Shown: positions 37,025-49,825 of the stretch, one piece after another
Layout: each line of letters starts with the position of its first letter
Position numbering within the stretch: position 1 is the first letter of the stretch
DNA from: Anisus vortex
Lineage: Eukaryota > Mollusca > Gastropoda > Planorbidae
Length of the DNA stretch: 64,000 nt
NCBI GenBank assembly: GCA_949126835.1
Contig: OX421507.1
Location: forward strand, 14,918,202-14,982,201
Direction of reading: 5' to 3'
The notes under the pieces: model-generated
Databases searched by the model: none
What the model was told of the DNA's origin: nothing
What the model saw: only the letters and a program-made list of their open reading frames with translations
Position numbers and translations under genes: made by a program

Positions 37025-39647
37025 TATGTTCTACTTTATTGACCTACCAGCCCTAAACTTTAAAACCCTTTTACTTATATTCTAAAATAGAACTACCGGG
37101 TACTCACTCTTAACCATATCTTACTTATAGTAACTTATTTACCATAATTGATAAACTAGCTTGAGACTAGTTCTTTTCACTCCAAACAAATAACACCAAA
37201 AAATAACTACCTATAATTATAATATATTATTATTTTTAAGGGCGCACGATTGCTCTCCCCTTTTTGTTTTTTACTTTTAGAATTTTATACTTTTGATTGT
37301 TTCCCTTTTTTTCTTATGTCACTGTGACCACACATCCGTTAAATCATTTTTATGGCTTATATGCTTAGACACTAGACACACACCACCCGGTTATTAGCAA
37401 ACGTGAGCCGGTACCAACTCTCTGTTTCTGTAATATGCTACTACTGTATAGACTATTGACCAAATTAAAAATGTTTAATTAAATAATGTTGAATACAATG
37501 GTATTTGAGCCCATTCTCAATTGTTCTGAAATAATAAGTTTTAACTATTACAAGACAAAAAACATATCGTATTGCCGGGAGAAGACCCATATTTTTTTCA
37601 ACACACTTGATTACTTAAATCTAAACTGTACCAATAACAATAAAATAAAATGTCAAATTTCGAACTTTAACCCCTGAGTAAATGTCAACAATACGGAAAT
37701 GAACTTCTAACTGGCGCCCTCTAACGGAATCGAAAGTAGGATCTAATTTTCACCTGGGTTGGAGCCGATTTAGTGACTCATTCTTCTGGGATCATGTATG
37801 AAAATGAAATATATGTATTTAGTGCATTTCTTTTGCAATTAGAAAAGATGTCACTGTGAATTATTTTAAAAGGTAAAACTTTTTTAGCATTGCTTAAATA
37901 GAAGTCTACAAAAAGCCAATAGGCCGAACACACAGTTCTAGTCTATCTACTATACACTATACTAGTATAGGACAGTATAGAGTATAGTATAGGTCTAGTA
38001 AGTCTAGTATTAGTATACTAGTGTTACTCAGTGATGATAAGTCTATAGTGACTATAGGCCTACTGACTATACTATAGGATAGGGCCTACTCTATAATAAT
38101 ACTCTATACGTTCACTGTGTCAATCTCAGTCAGTGTCATTATGACCTGTTCCTGTGTCACAGACTTTGTGGGCCTTGGCCTTAAAGTCCTTAAAACTTAA
38201 AAAAAGACCTTATTAACTTATTTATTTTGGCAAAAATATTTTAATATTTATAAAACGTATGCTGTATGCTATTTTATTAATAAACATGCTTATTTAAAGT
38301 GGCTATAAATAATGTAACGGACAGTAATAGCCTAGGCTGCTAGACCTATCATATATAAAATCAAAATATGTATTAAATAGTAGGCCTAACAGTTCATCAT
38401 CATAAATTAATAATGGTCTAATATAAAATTCCTTTCCATTCTTATCTTATTGTATTTTTTTCTAACCTTGTACGTGTAGTGTAGAGTAGTGTAGTTATGA
38501 CTTAAGGCCTACGTAGGCCCTAGCCTCCTATTATCTATGTCCTACGTCGACTATGTAGCTATATTACTAGAAATGTTTTACGATTGAAAGTTTGTGACTT
38601 TCTTTTTTCATTTTTTAACATTTTTAAAATACATTTTTGAAGGTCTATTAGTCCATTAGTTTCTATGAGTTTATAATGTAAAACTCTAAGTATTTCAGCT
38701 AGCTGATTGTTAGATTTATAATTGTAGAAAAGGACTCCAGTCCTGGTAAAATTCAGGATTTGTTCTTGAGACTGAAAAGCTAACGATATCTATTTATAGT
38801 CTGATAAAAATTGAGGTGGTTAGGCTTGTGTTGGTCATGCATGTCCATGGCCATGTAGCAATGTAGGCTATGTTGAAATGGGTGAAATATTCACCCTCAA
38901 AAAAAGTATAGAAGCAAAACAATTGTTAAAAGTCACTATTATTAAAGCAATTTTTCACTTTATTGTTGAGTCTTCGCAAAACAGATTATATATAAATCTT
39001 ACTGGCACCCTCTAACAGAATCAAAGTAGGATCTAATATTCACCTGAGTTGTAGCCAATTTACTGTCTCATTGAATTCTTCTGGGATCAGGAATGAAAAT
39101 GTAATAACATTATTTAAGAGATTCAATTCAGCAGAAGATATAAAACAAAATGAAATTTTTTTTTTTTTTAAAGTCTTGTAGCCTACTTACTTAGTTTTAT
39201 TTTCTTATTGCGTGAAAGCATGAAATAACAGATTTATTATATTTATTTATTTAAAATGAACTTGATATACTTATTTTTTAAATATAATTTAAGCTGCTAT
39301 AAAAAACAACTTTAAATTCAGTTCATTTAGCAATGATAAGTAAAAGAGTGTTAATCTGTTGAGAGTAAAGGACCATCAATATATCCAGGATAATAACCTA
39401 GGGAAATAGCTCGACTGCCTGAGACTATGCCCTTAGATCTGTCAGTCCAACAATTAAAAATTACAATGGCTTTTAAAAATATTATTAGATGAAAAAAATA
39501 TATTTTTGTGTAAGATATATTTTTCATCATTTTTGTTGGTTATAATTTCCAAGATAAGTACACTCTAGAACTCTCAGATTTTAAATTGTAATATTAATAC
39601 TTAATCACTTTCATTATGAGACCATTGGCAAGACATAGAGGTGTATA
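37025..39647. other. AT-rich region without a recognised gene
   Basis: Contains a direct repeat (37708-37805 and 39000-39104, spaced about 1.3 kb, with GGATCTAAT, TTCACCTG and TTCTTCTGGGATCA in common) and a cluster of TATAGGCCTA motifs at 37980-38530. The repeats could be a dispersed element or duplicated 5' exons; nothing decides. Confidence 0.4.
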
Positions 39648-39655
39648 CAAGAGAA

Positions 39656-40948
39656 TAGAGATAGACCAAAAGCAAATTTTTAGATTCGGCCAAAAACAAA
39701 ACCACACCGAATATTATACATTGACTTTTGGCCGAAACCAAAAGTTTAACTACAACTTCGGCCGAAACCGAAAAATAAACCGAAAATGCGAAACAAATGA
39801 TTTCAAAAGACTGCACATTTATGTGTAATATTAACTAGTTTATGAGTACTCTATTTGAGTAAACCATTCTTTGGAGTGATTAAATAATCTGTTATTATTA
39901 ACATCATTCTTCTTCTTCAGATTAGGGATGTTAATATCATTTTTTATAATCTCAAATCCTATTTTCGGTTCTAAATATACGATTTTCTACCCATTTTCTT
40001 TTCCCCCTCTCCGCCCCTGGGCAAAGTAAGTTATAGTTTGGAAAAGACAAATTTGCATTGATTATACTAAAAAAAAAATACGAAGGAACATTGATCCTTA
40101 AAACGTTGTGGAATCTTTGTAAAAAAAATAGTTGATTTTGGATTAGCAGAAGTCAAAAGCTGTAGTGTCATGAATTTAGACCTTTATAATTATAATATAA
40201 ATCAGAGGATGTTAGATCTACATGTTACACACATTAAAATAATTTTGTTAGAATATGAATAAAATCACAGACACATCTATCTAGGGTTGACAGACGTCCG
40301 GCAAGAAAATTAACCGTTTTTTGAACCTTACGTCTATCGGTCTGTTTGTCTGTTAAAGGAGTGTTCAGCATCAGTGGGGAAATTCCAGTTATTTTTGTTT
40401 TTGAATACGTAGATCAAATGTCTGTACTGACGACTAGCGTTAACATCTGCATTTCCTGTTGTATGTGCTTGTATTGCAAATTCACAAGCAATATTCAGAA
40501 TTTGAAAAAACAACTATAAGTCGCCTTTGACAAACGAATGTTTGCAAGGAATATAATGTTAAGGAATTTTTTTGTGCTAATCAAACAGGGTTTACAAATA
40601 TTTTTTCAGATAAAAAGATAAATAAATAAATAGGACACCGTTATGAATGATTTCCTCCCGAAATCCGGTTTTCGTTGAACATCCCTACTTCACACAGATT
40701 AATTCACAACAGTTGAACTAAATGAAAGTTTCACTAAGCAGAGTAATAGATGCAGCAATAGCGTAGCATTTTGAATTTTGAAAGTTAAAATAGTTATTCG
40801 GCTGATGACCGAAAGTCAATATCAGTTTTGTCCGAAAACCGTAAACAAACCAAAAACTAACCCTTTGGCTTCGGCCGAAACCGAAACCACGCCCAAAAAG
40901 GTTTTTTGTCTATTTTCGGCGCCGAAACAGAATATCGGTCGGTCTCTA
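39656..40948. mobile_element. Non-autonomous hAT element (1.29 kb) with a nested element
   Basis: Ends TAGAGATAGACC and GGTCGGTCTCTA with a perfect 8-bp duplication CAAGAGAA. Subterminal TTCGGCCGAAACCGAAA motifs occur on both sides. The middle is occupied by a second hAT-like element at 39923-40687. Without it the element would be about 0.5 kb. Confidence 0.88.
39923..40687. mobile_element. hAT-like element nested in another (765 bp)
   Basis: Ends TAGGGATGTTAA and GAACATCCCTA; flanks CTTCAGAT / CTTCACAC match at 6 of 8. Inner subterminal motifs are TTTTCGGTTC and CCGGTTTTCG. No transposase was recognised. Confidence 0.75.
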
Positions 40949-40956
40949 CAAGAGAA

Positions 40957-43169
40957 GGCTCTTTTTTTCCAACCCATTCTTCCATGCACTAATTACCACT
41001 ACTAACAGCACACATACAAAAGCTGGACAGATTCGAAACAGAATCTTTGTATTTTAAATTTTCTTTTATCTTCTAGTACCATGAAATATATGAGGATGAC
41101 AGATGGTACTAACAATCTAATAGTCTTTCTTGTAAAAATACTCTGCTGTTTGAACATTCTTTTAGGTCATGTGCACGTTTTTTTTTTTCCCACATTCTTA
41201 GCCTTCAGCAAATGGCTTAACCACCTGCATCAGTGTGTTGTGTTACTTTTTCTTTTTAGTTTTTTCAGCATTTGGCCCAACTTTCTACATCATTGTTGCC
41301 TTAATGTTTAGTCCATGGTCGTAAAGTCCTTTATTCCTTGTCACCTTGTGTTTGACTTGTTTTTTCTAATTGTTCACAGTTTCAATTCACTTGAAACAAT
41401 TGAGTTCTATCAGTGCAATATGGTCTGGCATCACTTTCTTACTTGTTAGCTCCTCTGTGCCACCTATGCAAAATAGGAGGCCTAAGTGCTTAATATTGTA
41501 ATACAATTTGTATTTTTTTCCCCATTGATCTCTTATTATTATAGATAAAACCAACAGTTTATTTTTGTTATTAGAACTAGTATGGTATAAATTTTATTAG
41601 TAATTTTTGGCTTACAACATGGATATTTCAAATGTAGTATCAAGGTCTTGTCTTCAACTTGGTCTGCTTTAGTTTTCTTTTACTGTAGGCTATTTGAGCT
41701 AACACATTACTTTCAAATGAAAGACTAAAATGACAGATTTGCTAGGATGTGACACTAACATACTTTTCACTGTTTATGTGCTAGTGGGCTGAAGCTATCC
41801 ACATCTGATTTAATATTTGGTAATCTTAGTTTTTCTTCTGGTAAGAAAGAATATGAAGGAAGTAATATATATATATATATGCCTATTTATAAAGATATAA
41901 CAAAATCATATTTATAATCCTAGTATACGACTTTTCTTGACATATTCATCTTTCTGTAAAACTTTAAATATGATAGTTTACATTTTGCCTAGCTGTAACC
42001 TACATAATTGTAGTGTAAAACTTAGTATATAGAAGTATAATTTAAAAATAGCATTTTTATATCCTGTTATGAATAGTTATAAGCTAGATGAATGTATCGT
42101 ATACAACACTGTGCAGCATACACATATGGTTTTATGGTATGCTTGTTGTTCTTCTTACAATATATAGTTCCTTTTGGTAATATGGTGTCTATACAGAGCA
42201 CTTGAGCTTGTCCTTGCACTTCAGGATACATTTTTTAAATTCATATATGAGGAGAAATCTCATAGAGTATGAATATAGTAAAGAGCAAATTGAAAGTTAT
42301 TGTTGAGTGAGTTTGGGCGGATTTTTATTTTAAAAAAAAGCTTCATGTACTTCTGTTAATGTTTTTCTGTACTTTTCACTTAGCATCTACTTCAACTGCT
42401 ACTTAACAGTTGAATTGGTTTCTTACAATGGGACCATGATACGGACCTAAATTTTATTAGAATTACGTTATAACAATTTCTGTGTGAAATGAAACATATC
42501 TTGACACTTTGTGGTTTGTATATTTTTTATAAGAATCAGGCTGAATAACTTTCCAAATTTGTGAGATATTATTTTTATTTTGATATTCAGTTGTTGGTTT
42601 CATGTGAACGTTTTTCATTATATAATGCACAGGAAAGAGTTGGCTGTCAACTGGGGTTGTTAATATTGTTTTTATTTCCAAACCTGATTCTTTTTTTTTT
42701 TAGAAAACCGGTTATAAACCATTTATTGCATTTTGTCCTTCCTACCAAAAGTATAGATGAAGAAAAACATACTCCTGTGAATTCACAGGCCGGAAAAGCT
42801 CAAATGTTTTTTTTTATATTTAAAAAAAGGGATAACCGGATAAATAATAAAAAGAAGTAATAATAAGTCTAATGTATGTAGGGCATTCCATTACTGATTT
42901 AGGCTAATCCAAAATGATTCTTTGATAAAAAAAAATTCCTTACATAACAAATACAATTTCTGGGAAAATCAAATTTTCTTGTTATTATGTAAATCATCCC
43001 TTCTGTTAACATTTTAACTATTAAATCATCTCTTCTTTTAACATTTAACTATTAAACACTATCTCAATTTCAAAAGTTTTGTGGAATAGGTTGTTATTTA
43101 AAAAAATATTCCATTTGTTATTGACATCCCATGTTTTTTGTTTTCAGCAACAATTTATTGACAATTTTT
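40957..43169. other. AT-rich region without a recognised gene
   Basis: No coding homology or repeat with readable ends. An AT microsatellite lies near 41867-41880. Confidence 0.45.
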
Positions 43170-43592
43170 GTAGTGAATAATATGCCCGCCAAAATGACGG
43201 AGAAACGAATGATTACAATGTGTTTTGTTAAAAGAGAAAGAAAAAAAAACTAACACTATTACAATAAAAACTTAAGTGAAAACGTATCTTTCGGTATTTA
43301 GTTTTTTTTATTATTGAAAGCATTTCAAAGGGAGATCATTTGAAATGGCGCTCAGTTTAGAACTTTAACATACGGTGATTACCAATAGGTCTAAGTTCAT
43401 TAAAAAAAATATTAACAAAAAAAGCAATATTGTTTATATAAAAAAAATTATTTTGGAGAACGTTTCCAAATTATACATTTAACTTTTGTGCCGATCGGTC
43501 AAACGGCCTTGAACCCTATAGCCAACAAACATATAAATAAATAAATTTACAAACATAGATATAAACAAACTCACTGTAATTATGTATATTGA
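43170..43592 (-). mobile_element. Non-autonomous Helitron, copy C (423 bp)
   Basis: On the minus strand it begins A|TCAATATACATAATTAC and ends after the CCGTCATTTTGGCGGG hairpin with CTAC, a mutated CTAG. It aligns full length with copy A. Confidence 0.75.
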
Positions 43593-44350
43593 TATATATA
43601 TTTTTCAAAATAACTTTTTGCTCAAGCTCATAATCAATAGGCATATTTCTGTTTTAGTCAGTAAGAAACTGTGTATAAAGATTGTGTTAGTATTTACAAA
43701 TGCACAGAGAAAACTCTCTTTATGAACTAAACAGGCGACAAATATTGGTTTCATATTAAAAATGTCAGTATTGTCTTGCTTACAGGGTAAAAACCACCTT
43801 AATAACATTCTAATTGATGTATTCTTATAGTCTATATACTTTTTATTCAAATCAATATCTTAAGATTTTTAACGAAATAAAGGATATTTGTTGTTTCTTA
43901 ACTTTCATGATCCTTGAAGATTAATGGTATTGCAAGGAACATGATTGCATGTTTATTTGTTTTAAAAATTGTCTGAGGAACATGATGAACTAACTTCCCA
44001 AAATTATAAAGTGTATAAATAACACTGATAGTAGATAAATGCACTTGCTGTTTGATATAATTGTGACTAATTTAACATGAACTATACTAACCACTGGGTA
44101 AATTTGTCTAAATGTAATTTTCTCTCTCTATATATATATTACAGGATGAGCATATCATGTGAATGTGATTATGCATGGTGTAACCTCTAGATTAGACCTA
44201 ATTATTCCTGTGTGTGGCAACTATAATGGCTCTACCTTAACTTGTGCATACCTTACTAACTGAACAAGTGCATATTTCCTTTTTGTGTGATGGTAGACTC
44301 TTGGGCTTCTCACATCACTAGCAGAGAATGAGATAATAGCTGCACTGGAA
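43593..44350 (+). other. Upstream of the Ser-rich exon
   Basis: A TATATTACAG acceptor-like site at 44135-44144 could start the exon that carries the ATG at 44351. An in-frame TAG lies 19 codons upstream of that ATG. Otherwise AT-rich and featureless. Confidence 0.4.
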
Positions 44351-46190
44351 ATGGCGTCCAACAATGCACCAGTTTCCTCTCCGTCTGCAAGGTTACCGAG
44401 GGCGTCCATTCACACGCCTTTAAAGCCCGCCAGTGTGCAAGATCTGAAAGCAAAATTTGATCCCGGTAGTAACCCAGCCACTGCCAGCGATGCAGATAAA
44501 TCATCTACCTCCTCATCAATCAAGTTGAAAACATCACACAGTCCCATTTCTGATAGAAAGGGCTCATCGTCTGGCAGCGATTCACCATCTCCTGTGTTCA
44601 AATCCTCAAGTGTTACAATCTCATCTCTCAGCTCATCATTGCAAGCTGCTGCACAAAGAAAGATCTGCTCCACCGTAACATCTTCTCAGTCATCAATCAA
44701 ACAAAGCTCCACATCATCACAGCAGTCATCCATCAAGCAAGGCTCCACAATCACATCTAACACCCAGTCATCCACGAAATTCACCTGCACTGGGCCAACG
44801 TTCACCACTCAGTCATCTGTTAAATTTGGCCCTATCTCCACTATTTCACCAAAAGCTGACAGCCCCTCATCGCCCCAGCCAACCAGCAACTCAAAAGTAG
44901 TCTCATCAGTGACTTTAACAACAGCCAGGCCTTTCTCAGCAGCACAATCTTCCAAAATCAGCTCTGTGTCGAATTCAAGCAAAAACGCCTCTGTTTTGGA
45001 ATCCGCGTCATCTTCATCGGCCATAAAAAAATGGGAACCTGGTCAAAAGAACAACTCTACAATCACAAATCGCAACAACTCCACAAACTCCCTGCTTTCC
45101 AGTGATTCTAAACATTATTTTGAAAAAGACAAGGATGGGAGACTTGAACTGCCAGTTATGCATATTATATCAACAGGCAATGATGTCAGTGTCCAGATTG
45201 CCCCAAACACAGTAATTAGTAGTAAATTACGAAATGGCACAGAAAGAAAGGCTGAGTTAGGTTCCCACAAAGTTAGCAAAAATACACAGGAAGTCGTGAA
45301 GATAAACAATTCTAGGGATAAAGGGGAAAGTAACTCTAGGGAAAATAGCCCTAAGCCACAGAGATCGACACGATTAATTGCCAGGGAAATTAAAATTCAG
45401 AGAAGTGGGGAAGAGGGTGAAAAATGTCATTCCGCTCAGAACAGCCCACCGGTACAGAGAACTAATCGGTTAGTTGCCAGGGAGATTAAAATAGAGAGGC
45501 TGGACACTGGTGAACAAGTGACCACTTACAAGCAGAAGCCACCAGAGGCTGCCAAAGTTCAGCCCACCAAAGACACCATCGCCGGGGGCAGAGATCCAAG
45601 CGCTGGACCCAGGGTAGTGGAAGTCAAAGTAGAAAGAATCTCCTCCCCAAGCTCCGCCAAGGAGAAGCCAGAGTTCACCCAGGTCAAGCTGAGGAATGTC
45701 AAAGCACTGCAAGAAGAGAGTGAGCTGAGCAAGAACAAAGGGGCAGACGTGGACAACAAGAGGCTGTCCCGAAAGATTAGCAGCGAGAGGTTTGAGAGGC
45801 TCATGTTTGACTTTCAGCGAGGGGTCCCCACCGAGGCCATACCCAGAACAGACTCGGAAACCGATCACATAGTTCTTCAGCAGAAGGCCCGCGAGCTCCA
45901 CAAGGCGGAGTCGGAAAACGAAGTGCCGATCATCATCAAGCGGAAGAAGGAGGAGTCGATTTTCACGGAGGGCCTGAAGGTGTCGGACTTTGTGAAGCAA
46001 GTGAACAAAATGAACCCAGATGTTGACGGCCCTCCCAAATGGAAGATTCAAAAAGCCAGGAGTCAGACTAGCTCCACCGCTTCCAGCGACGTAGGGGGAG
46101 ATAATTTCTACCAGGGGATACCAGGAGAAGATGAGATGAAGTCATCTAGTGATGTGGAGGATGACATTTACGAAACTGTCAATCAAAGAG
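44351..46190 (+). CDS. Large first coding exon of a Ser-rich, probably disordered protein
   Basis: 613 codons plus one base, then a good donor (AGAG|GTTAGT), so the protein continues in exons not seen here. The ATG is the first after an in-frame TAG and has good context. Residues 50-225 are Ser/Thr/Gln-rich with repeated QSSIKQ-like motifs. Two basic repeats, NSPKPQRSTRLIAREIKI (332-349) and NSPPVQRTNRLVAREIKI (364-381), are followed by a third, weaker VVEVKVERI (422-430). The C-terminal part is charged, with PEFTQVKLRNV (440-450), GPPKWKIQKAR (560-570) and DDIYETV (604-610), a possible tyrosine-phosphorylation site. I do not recognise the family. Long disordered N-termini with such motifs are common in actin-linked adaptors and Rho GEFs, but that is only a guess. 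The codon pattern is clearly coding. Confidence 0.85.
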
Positions 46191-46449
46191 GTTAGTTACT
46201 ATTTAATTTGTTGTTTGTTTATTCCCCTGTCAAGTCTAAATTGGCAGCCCTCACTAAATGGAATAATATGGATTATTCTGCATGCATTGCAATAGATGGC
46301 GCTTTAACAGTTGCATATATTATATTTACTGGAAGACTTACTCGCAACCACACATGTTGTAACTAATGACAAACTTTGTATTGAGATTGTGGAATAACAC
46401 ACCAGTCTTTTTATGTAATGTTATCAATTGTCATTAATCCTGCAACAAC

Positions 46450-46660
46450 AGGCCTGCAAATACAATAGGCAGGCAGAGCGATTTTCAATGGCATTCAGAG
46501 CGGAAGACCCCCCCCAAAAAAGGCAATTCAAGTCTCTTGTATAAGAAAAGAGAAGGATGACTTTTGGGCTGTTTTCATTCACATTCAATTTCATACACAT
46601 TCAATTAATTAGAAATCCTAATTTGGCACACTATTATGTAAAAGTTGCCCACTCCTCTTG
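46450..46660 (-). mobile_element. Degraded hAT element, CAGGGGTCGGCAACC family
   Basis: In reverse orientation it matches 11990-12186: TTTTCAATGGCA, GGATGACTTTTGGGCTG, TTAGAAATCCTAATTTGGCA. It ends in GTTGCCCACTCCTCTTG, a decayed terminus. Confidence 0.6.
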
Positions 46661-46996
46661 TAAAACGTGAGATGCTGGTGATGTCGTGTACTCAATGCTC
46701 CTCACACATCTCAACATGCACCTACCCCCCTTTCTGTATCTCCTTTGTAGAGATGGACCGGAGCATTGGTTTCTGATTTTCAATTACCCCCCCCCCCCTC
46801 CCCCATTTACAGAGTTTTCATGGTTTTATAACAGAGTTCTACCAAGATGGTGTTAATGTTGTTTTTGGCAAGTTCTTTTCATTGTTTGATACCGGTTCAG
46901 TCTAAAGATTTTAAACTTAAAAGCACTGGGTATACACTCGTTTTAGAGTTGAGTGGGTTTTGAATGCGTAACTCTGTAGAAAGTAGTTTTCTAAAC

Positions 46997-47303
46997 CAGG
47001 GGTCTCCAAACTTTTCAGCCCGAGGGCCACAATAACCATCAAACAGCAGCTCGGGGGCCGACCACACACTCGAGGTCCAGATAAAAAAGAATCAAAACAT
47101 GGATGTTTGCAATTATTTATTTAATATTATTTCATTCAGTTATTATTTAATAACACATTGATGTGTTAATAACACATGAACACCCGTATTAGTAGGAATT
47201 GTAAAATTGTTTCATGGATGCCAAATTAGCAGACATTTCTGGTAAATAAAAAGGTCTCCACGGGCTGGATGAGAGGATGCGGGCCGTAGTTTGGAGACCC
47301 CTG
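46997..47303. mobile_element. Non-autonomous hAT element (307 bp)
   Basis: Ends CAGGGGTCTCCAAACTT and AGTTTGGAGACCCCTG; flanks TTCTAAAC / CTCTAAAC (7 of 8). A third end family, distinct from CGGCAACC and CGGGAACC. Confidence 0.9.
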
Positions 47304-47958
47304 CTCTAAACCATTCATTCAGTGTTTATTTACATGTTTAAATATTGGCACTGTGATAATTCTCTGTACATAATGGCCGAATGAAACTGAATGAAACTCT
47401 TTTTGCGATAATACAAATATGTGGAGTGGGCGGGCGTATTACAAATACAAGTCTTCAATACGATAAGGCCGCGGCCATGGTGCGCTATAGTAACATAGAT
47501 AATGCGAGAAAGCATTAGTCATGTCTTGAGAAATATATCACGCGGAAGGGATGGGGAAGGTTTACTGAATGCAAGCTTAAAGTACACAATAATTATTATC
47601 CACCCCAACCTCTATTTCCACCTCCATTTACTTCATGGTAAAAAAATAGACTGAGCTGTTTGTGGTGTTATTACCAGATAAGATGGTGATAGAGCGTGTG
47701 AAGACAATTTTAAACATAACAATCGAAGAGATGTACTAAGGTCTCTACTATTATATACAAACAAGGCGTACGTTTGTTTGATATTTGTGTTTATTTATTT
47801 TTCTTTTAGATAGTATATTATTGTTAATTTAATATTAATTATTATTTTAATATTAAGTCAACTCAACACTACTGTTCGCTACGTTATAATACCAGAAGCT
47901 TGACAGTAACAATTCTTATGATTATGCATATGCCAGGGTCAGGGCGACCAGAAACAAT

Positions 47959-48052
47959 TAAAAAGAACAAAAACTAAATACCGAAAAGAAACGTTCTCGT
48001 TCAAGTTTGTAGTCATTTGTTTCTCCGTCATTTTGACGGGCATAACAACTAG
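47959..48052 (+). mobile_element. Helitron 3'-end fragment, copy D
   Basis: Ends with the best family hairpin CCGTCATTTTGACGG, then GCATAACAACTAG before T. The 5' part is missing. Confidence 0.7.
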
Positions 48053-48409
48053 TTTTAAACATAACAATGAAAGAGATGTACTAAGGTCTCTACTACTATC
48101 TACAAACAAGGCGGAGGCTACGTCCCATTCGTGTCAAAAGCGTCCGCGGGACTCTTTGTTAAGAGATGGATGGTGGCTTGCTTACGTACTTACCAACTAC
48201 CTTAGTTGTTGTGTAGTAAAATTAAAATTCAAGAAAGCTGAGGGACGGAGTAAACTGCAAGTGGACTACTTATTTACACCAAGAGGCAGATAGTTCTACG
48301 GGTTGGTTGATCTTCGGTGGTGGGGCTTCTTCAACAAAACAAAAGAAGAAGACATGCTCGGGCATTGGTTATAGTAATTAAGCTTGCAGCTCTGAAGTAT
48401 ATCCTAGAT

Positions 48410-48601
48410 CAGCATTCCGCAACCTTTTCGATAACAGTGTGTCAAAAGCAAGATTTCAAATTTATTTAGCGTGCCAACAGTCTAAAGGTCATCCTGCGCT
48501 AGCACTCAATTTCTTGCCTTTTTTTGGGGGTGGGGGGGAGTCTTCCACGTGCCTTTTAAATAGCATTGCCTGGCAGGCGTACCGTAGGTTGCCGATCCCT
48601 A
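48410..48601 (+). mobile_element. Degraded hAT element, CAGGGGTCGGCAACC family
   Basis: Same orientation as 11990-12186, sharing AAAGGTCATCCTGC and CTTCCACGTGCC, with ends CAGCATTCCGCAACC and GGTTGCCGATCCCT. No clear target duplication. Confidence 0.6.
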
Positions 48602-49586
48602 CCCAGACATTCTTTGGGAAAGGGGGGGGGGGGTTAAAGTGCTGACCACACAAGTCCCTCATATGCCAATGAAACTTTACTTTGTATTTACTTTATTATA
48701 TTGGAATGGATTGTTTTTTTGGTTTTTTTTTCAACGTAGTGTCTGATTTATATAAAACTCGCCCCTTAGCAGAAGTAAAGGAATAATACTTTCAGACAAA
48801 TCTGCCCATACACACATGTCATAGTGTCGTAAACGTGTGCCAATATGAAGGTCGCCCGTGTGTGTATTGATTGAAACAAAATGCTTTCAATAACTTGACA
48901 TACACAAAGAAAGCTCTAGTATTTTTAGAACTAGTCGCGCATTATGTTACATAAGGAAAATGTATAGACACGTAGGAAATGTATTTAGAAAGATCTCTTT
49001 TTGGTCTCAGCAGAGAAAAATGTTTCCAAGAAGACTTGCTCAGCTCTAAAAGCCCGTTTTCAAAACGTAACGTTATATTCGTAAATCAACTACAGCAGGG
49101 CGTTTTTTATCTTCTTTTCTATATTTGATTTGGATTCATAGCAATAATATAAGTGTAGGGCCTAAACACATTTTACATGTGGCCCACCTTGTATACAATT
49201 TCTTATACGGCCCACGGGCGAAAAATGTTACACGCCCCTGAACAACAGATTATATCCACCGTTCATCAACGTGAGTAGATAGACGTTAATATAAGCTTAT
49301 AGGTCGGTATTAACATAGTGCGATCAACACACATTTTATTTGTCGTTCGTTTTAAGTGACGATAACACGGGACTTCTCGCACTTCTTTAAGAATTGTATT
49401 GTTACTTTCCTAGTTGTTAATCTAACCCCCCCCCCCATTTAATCTCTGTTGTCTCCCCCCGCTCCAGTGGCGTAGCTAGGGCCATCTGCGCCCGGGGACA
49501 TGACACAAAGTCTGCGCCCCTTCTCGGACAGACAACGAATAAAAGACAAAAATGTATACATGAAAAATAATAAACTGCTACTTGAA

Positions 49587-49760
49587 TAGGTGGGTATTCA
49601 GCCGGCTCCTGAAGGTGTCAAAGCTAGGGCTCTATCGAAGCTGTAGTGGGAGGGCATTCCATGCGGACGGGCCCACGTATGGGAATGCTCGTTCGCCAGC
49701 GGACACCAGTTTCACACGGTGGCCGAGACTGTATTCATGAGACTAGTTTTTCGGGCTTTC
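49587..49760 (-). pseudogene. LINE C-terminal fragment (family 2)
   Basis: Shares CAGCCGGCTCCTGAAGGTGT, then AGCTAGGGCTCT and GCTGTAGTGGGAGG, with the clearer copy at 56369-56584. It lacks the 3' TAA-repeat tail. Confidence 0.65.
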
Positions 49761-49825
49761 TCCATTTGTTGAAACCATTGGTTAACTCAAATGAAGATCG
49801 TGAGTTTGAACTTGATGATGTAAAC

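Larger units (their letters stand above)
46191..49464 (+). other. Intron or flank after the Ser-rich exon
   Basis: No downstream coding exon was recognised here, nor up to 64000. It holds hAT elements at 46450, 46997 and 48410, a Helitron 3' end at 47959, and a 65-bp direct repeat (47705-47771 and 48053-48115). Confidence 0.45.

Noticed and set aside
45470..46051. Minus-strand frame of 193 codons
   Set aside because: Shadow of the Ser-rich exon on the opposite strand.
49160..49250. Another hAT element ending CACGCCCCTG
   Set aside because: Only one end resembles a terminus; the proposed left end does not match and no duplication is visible.
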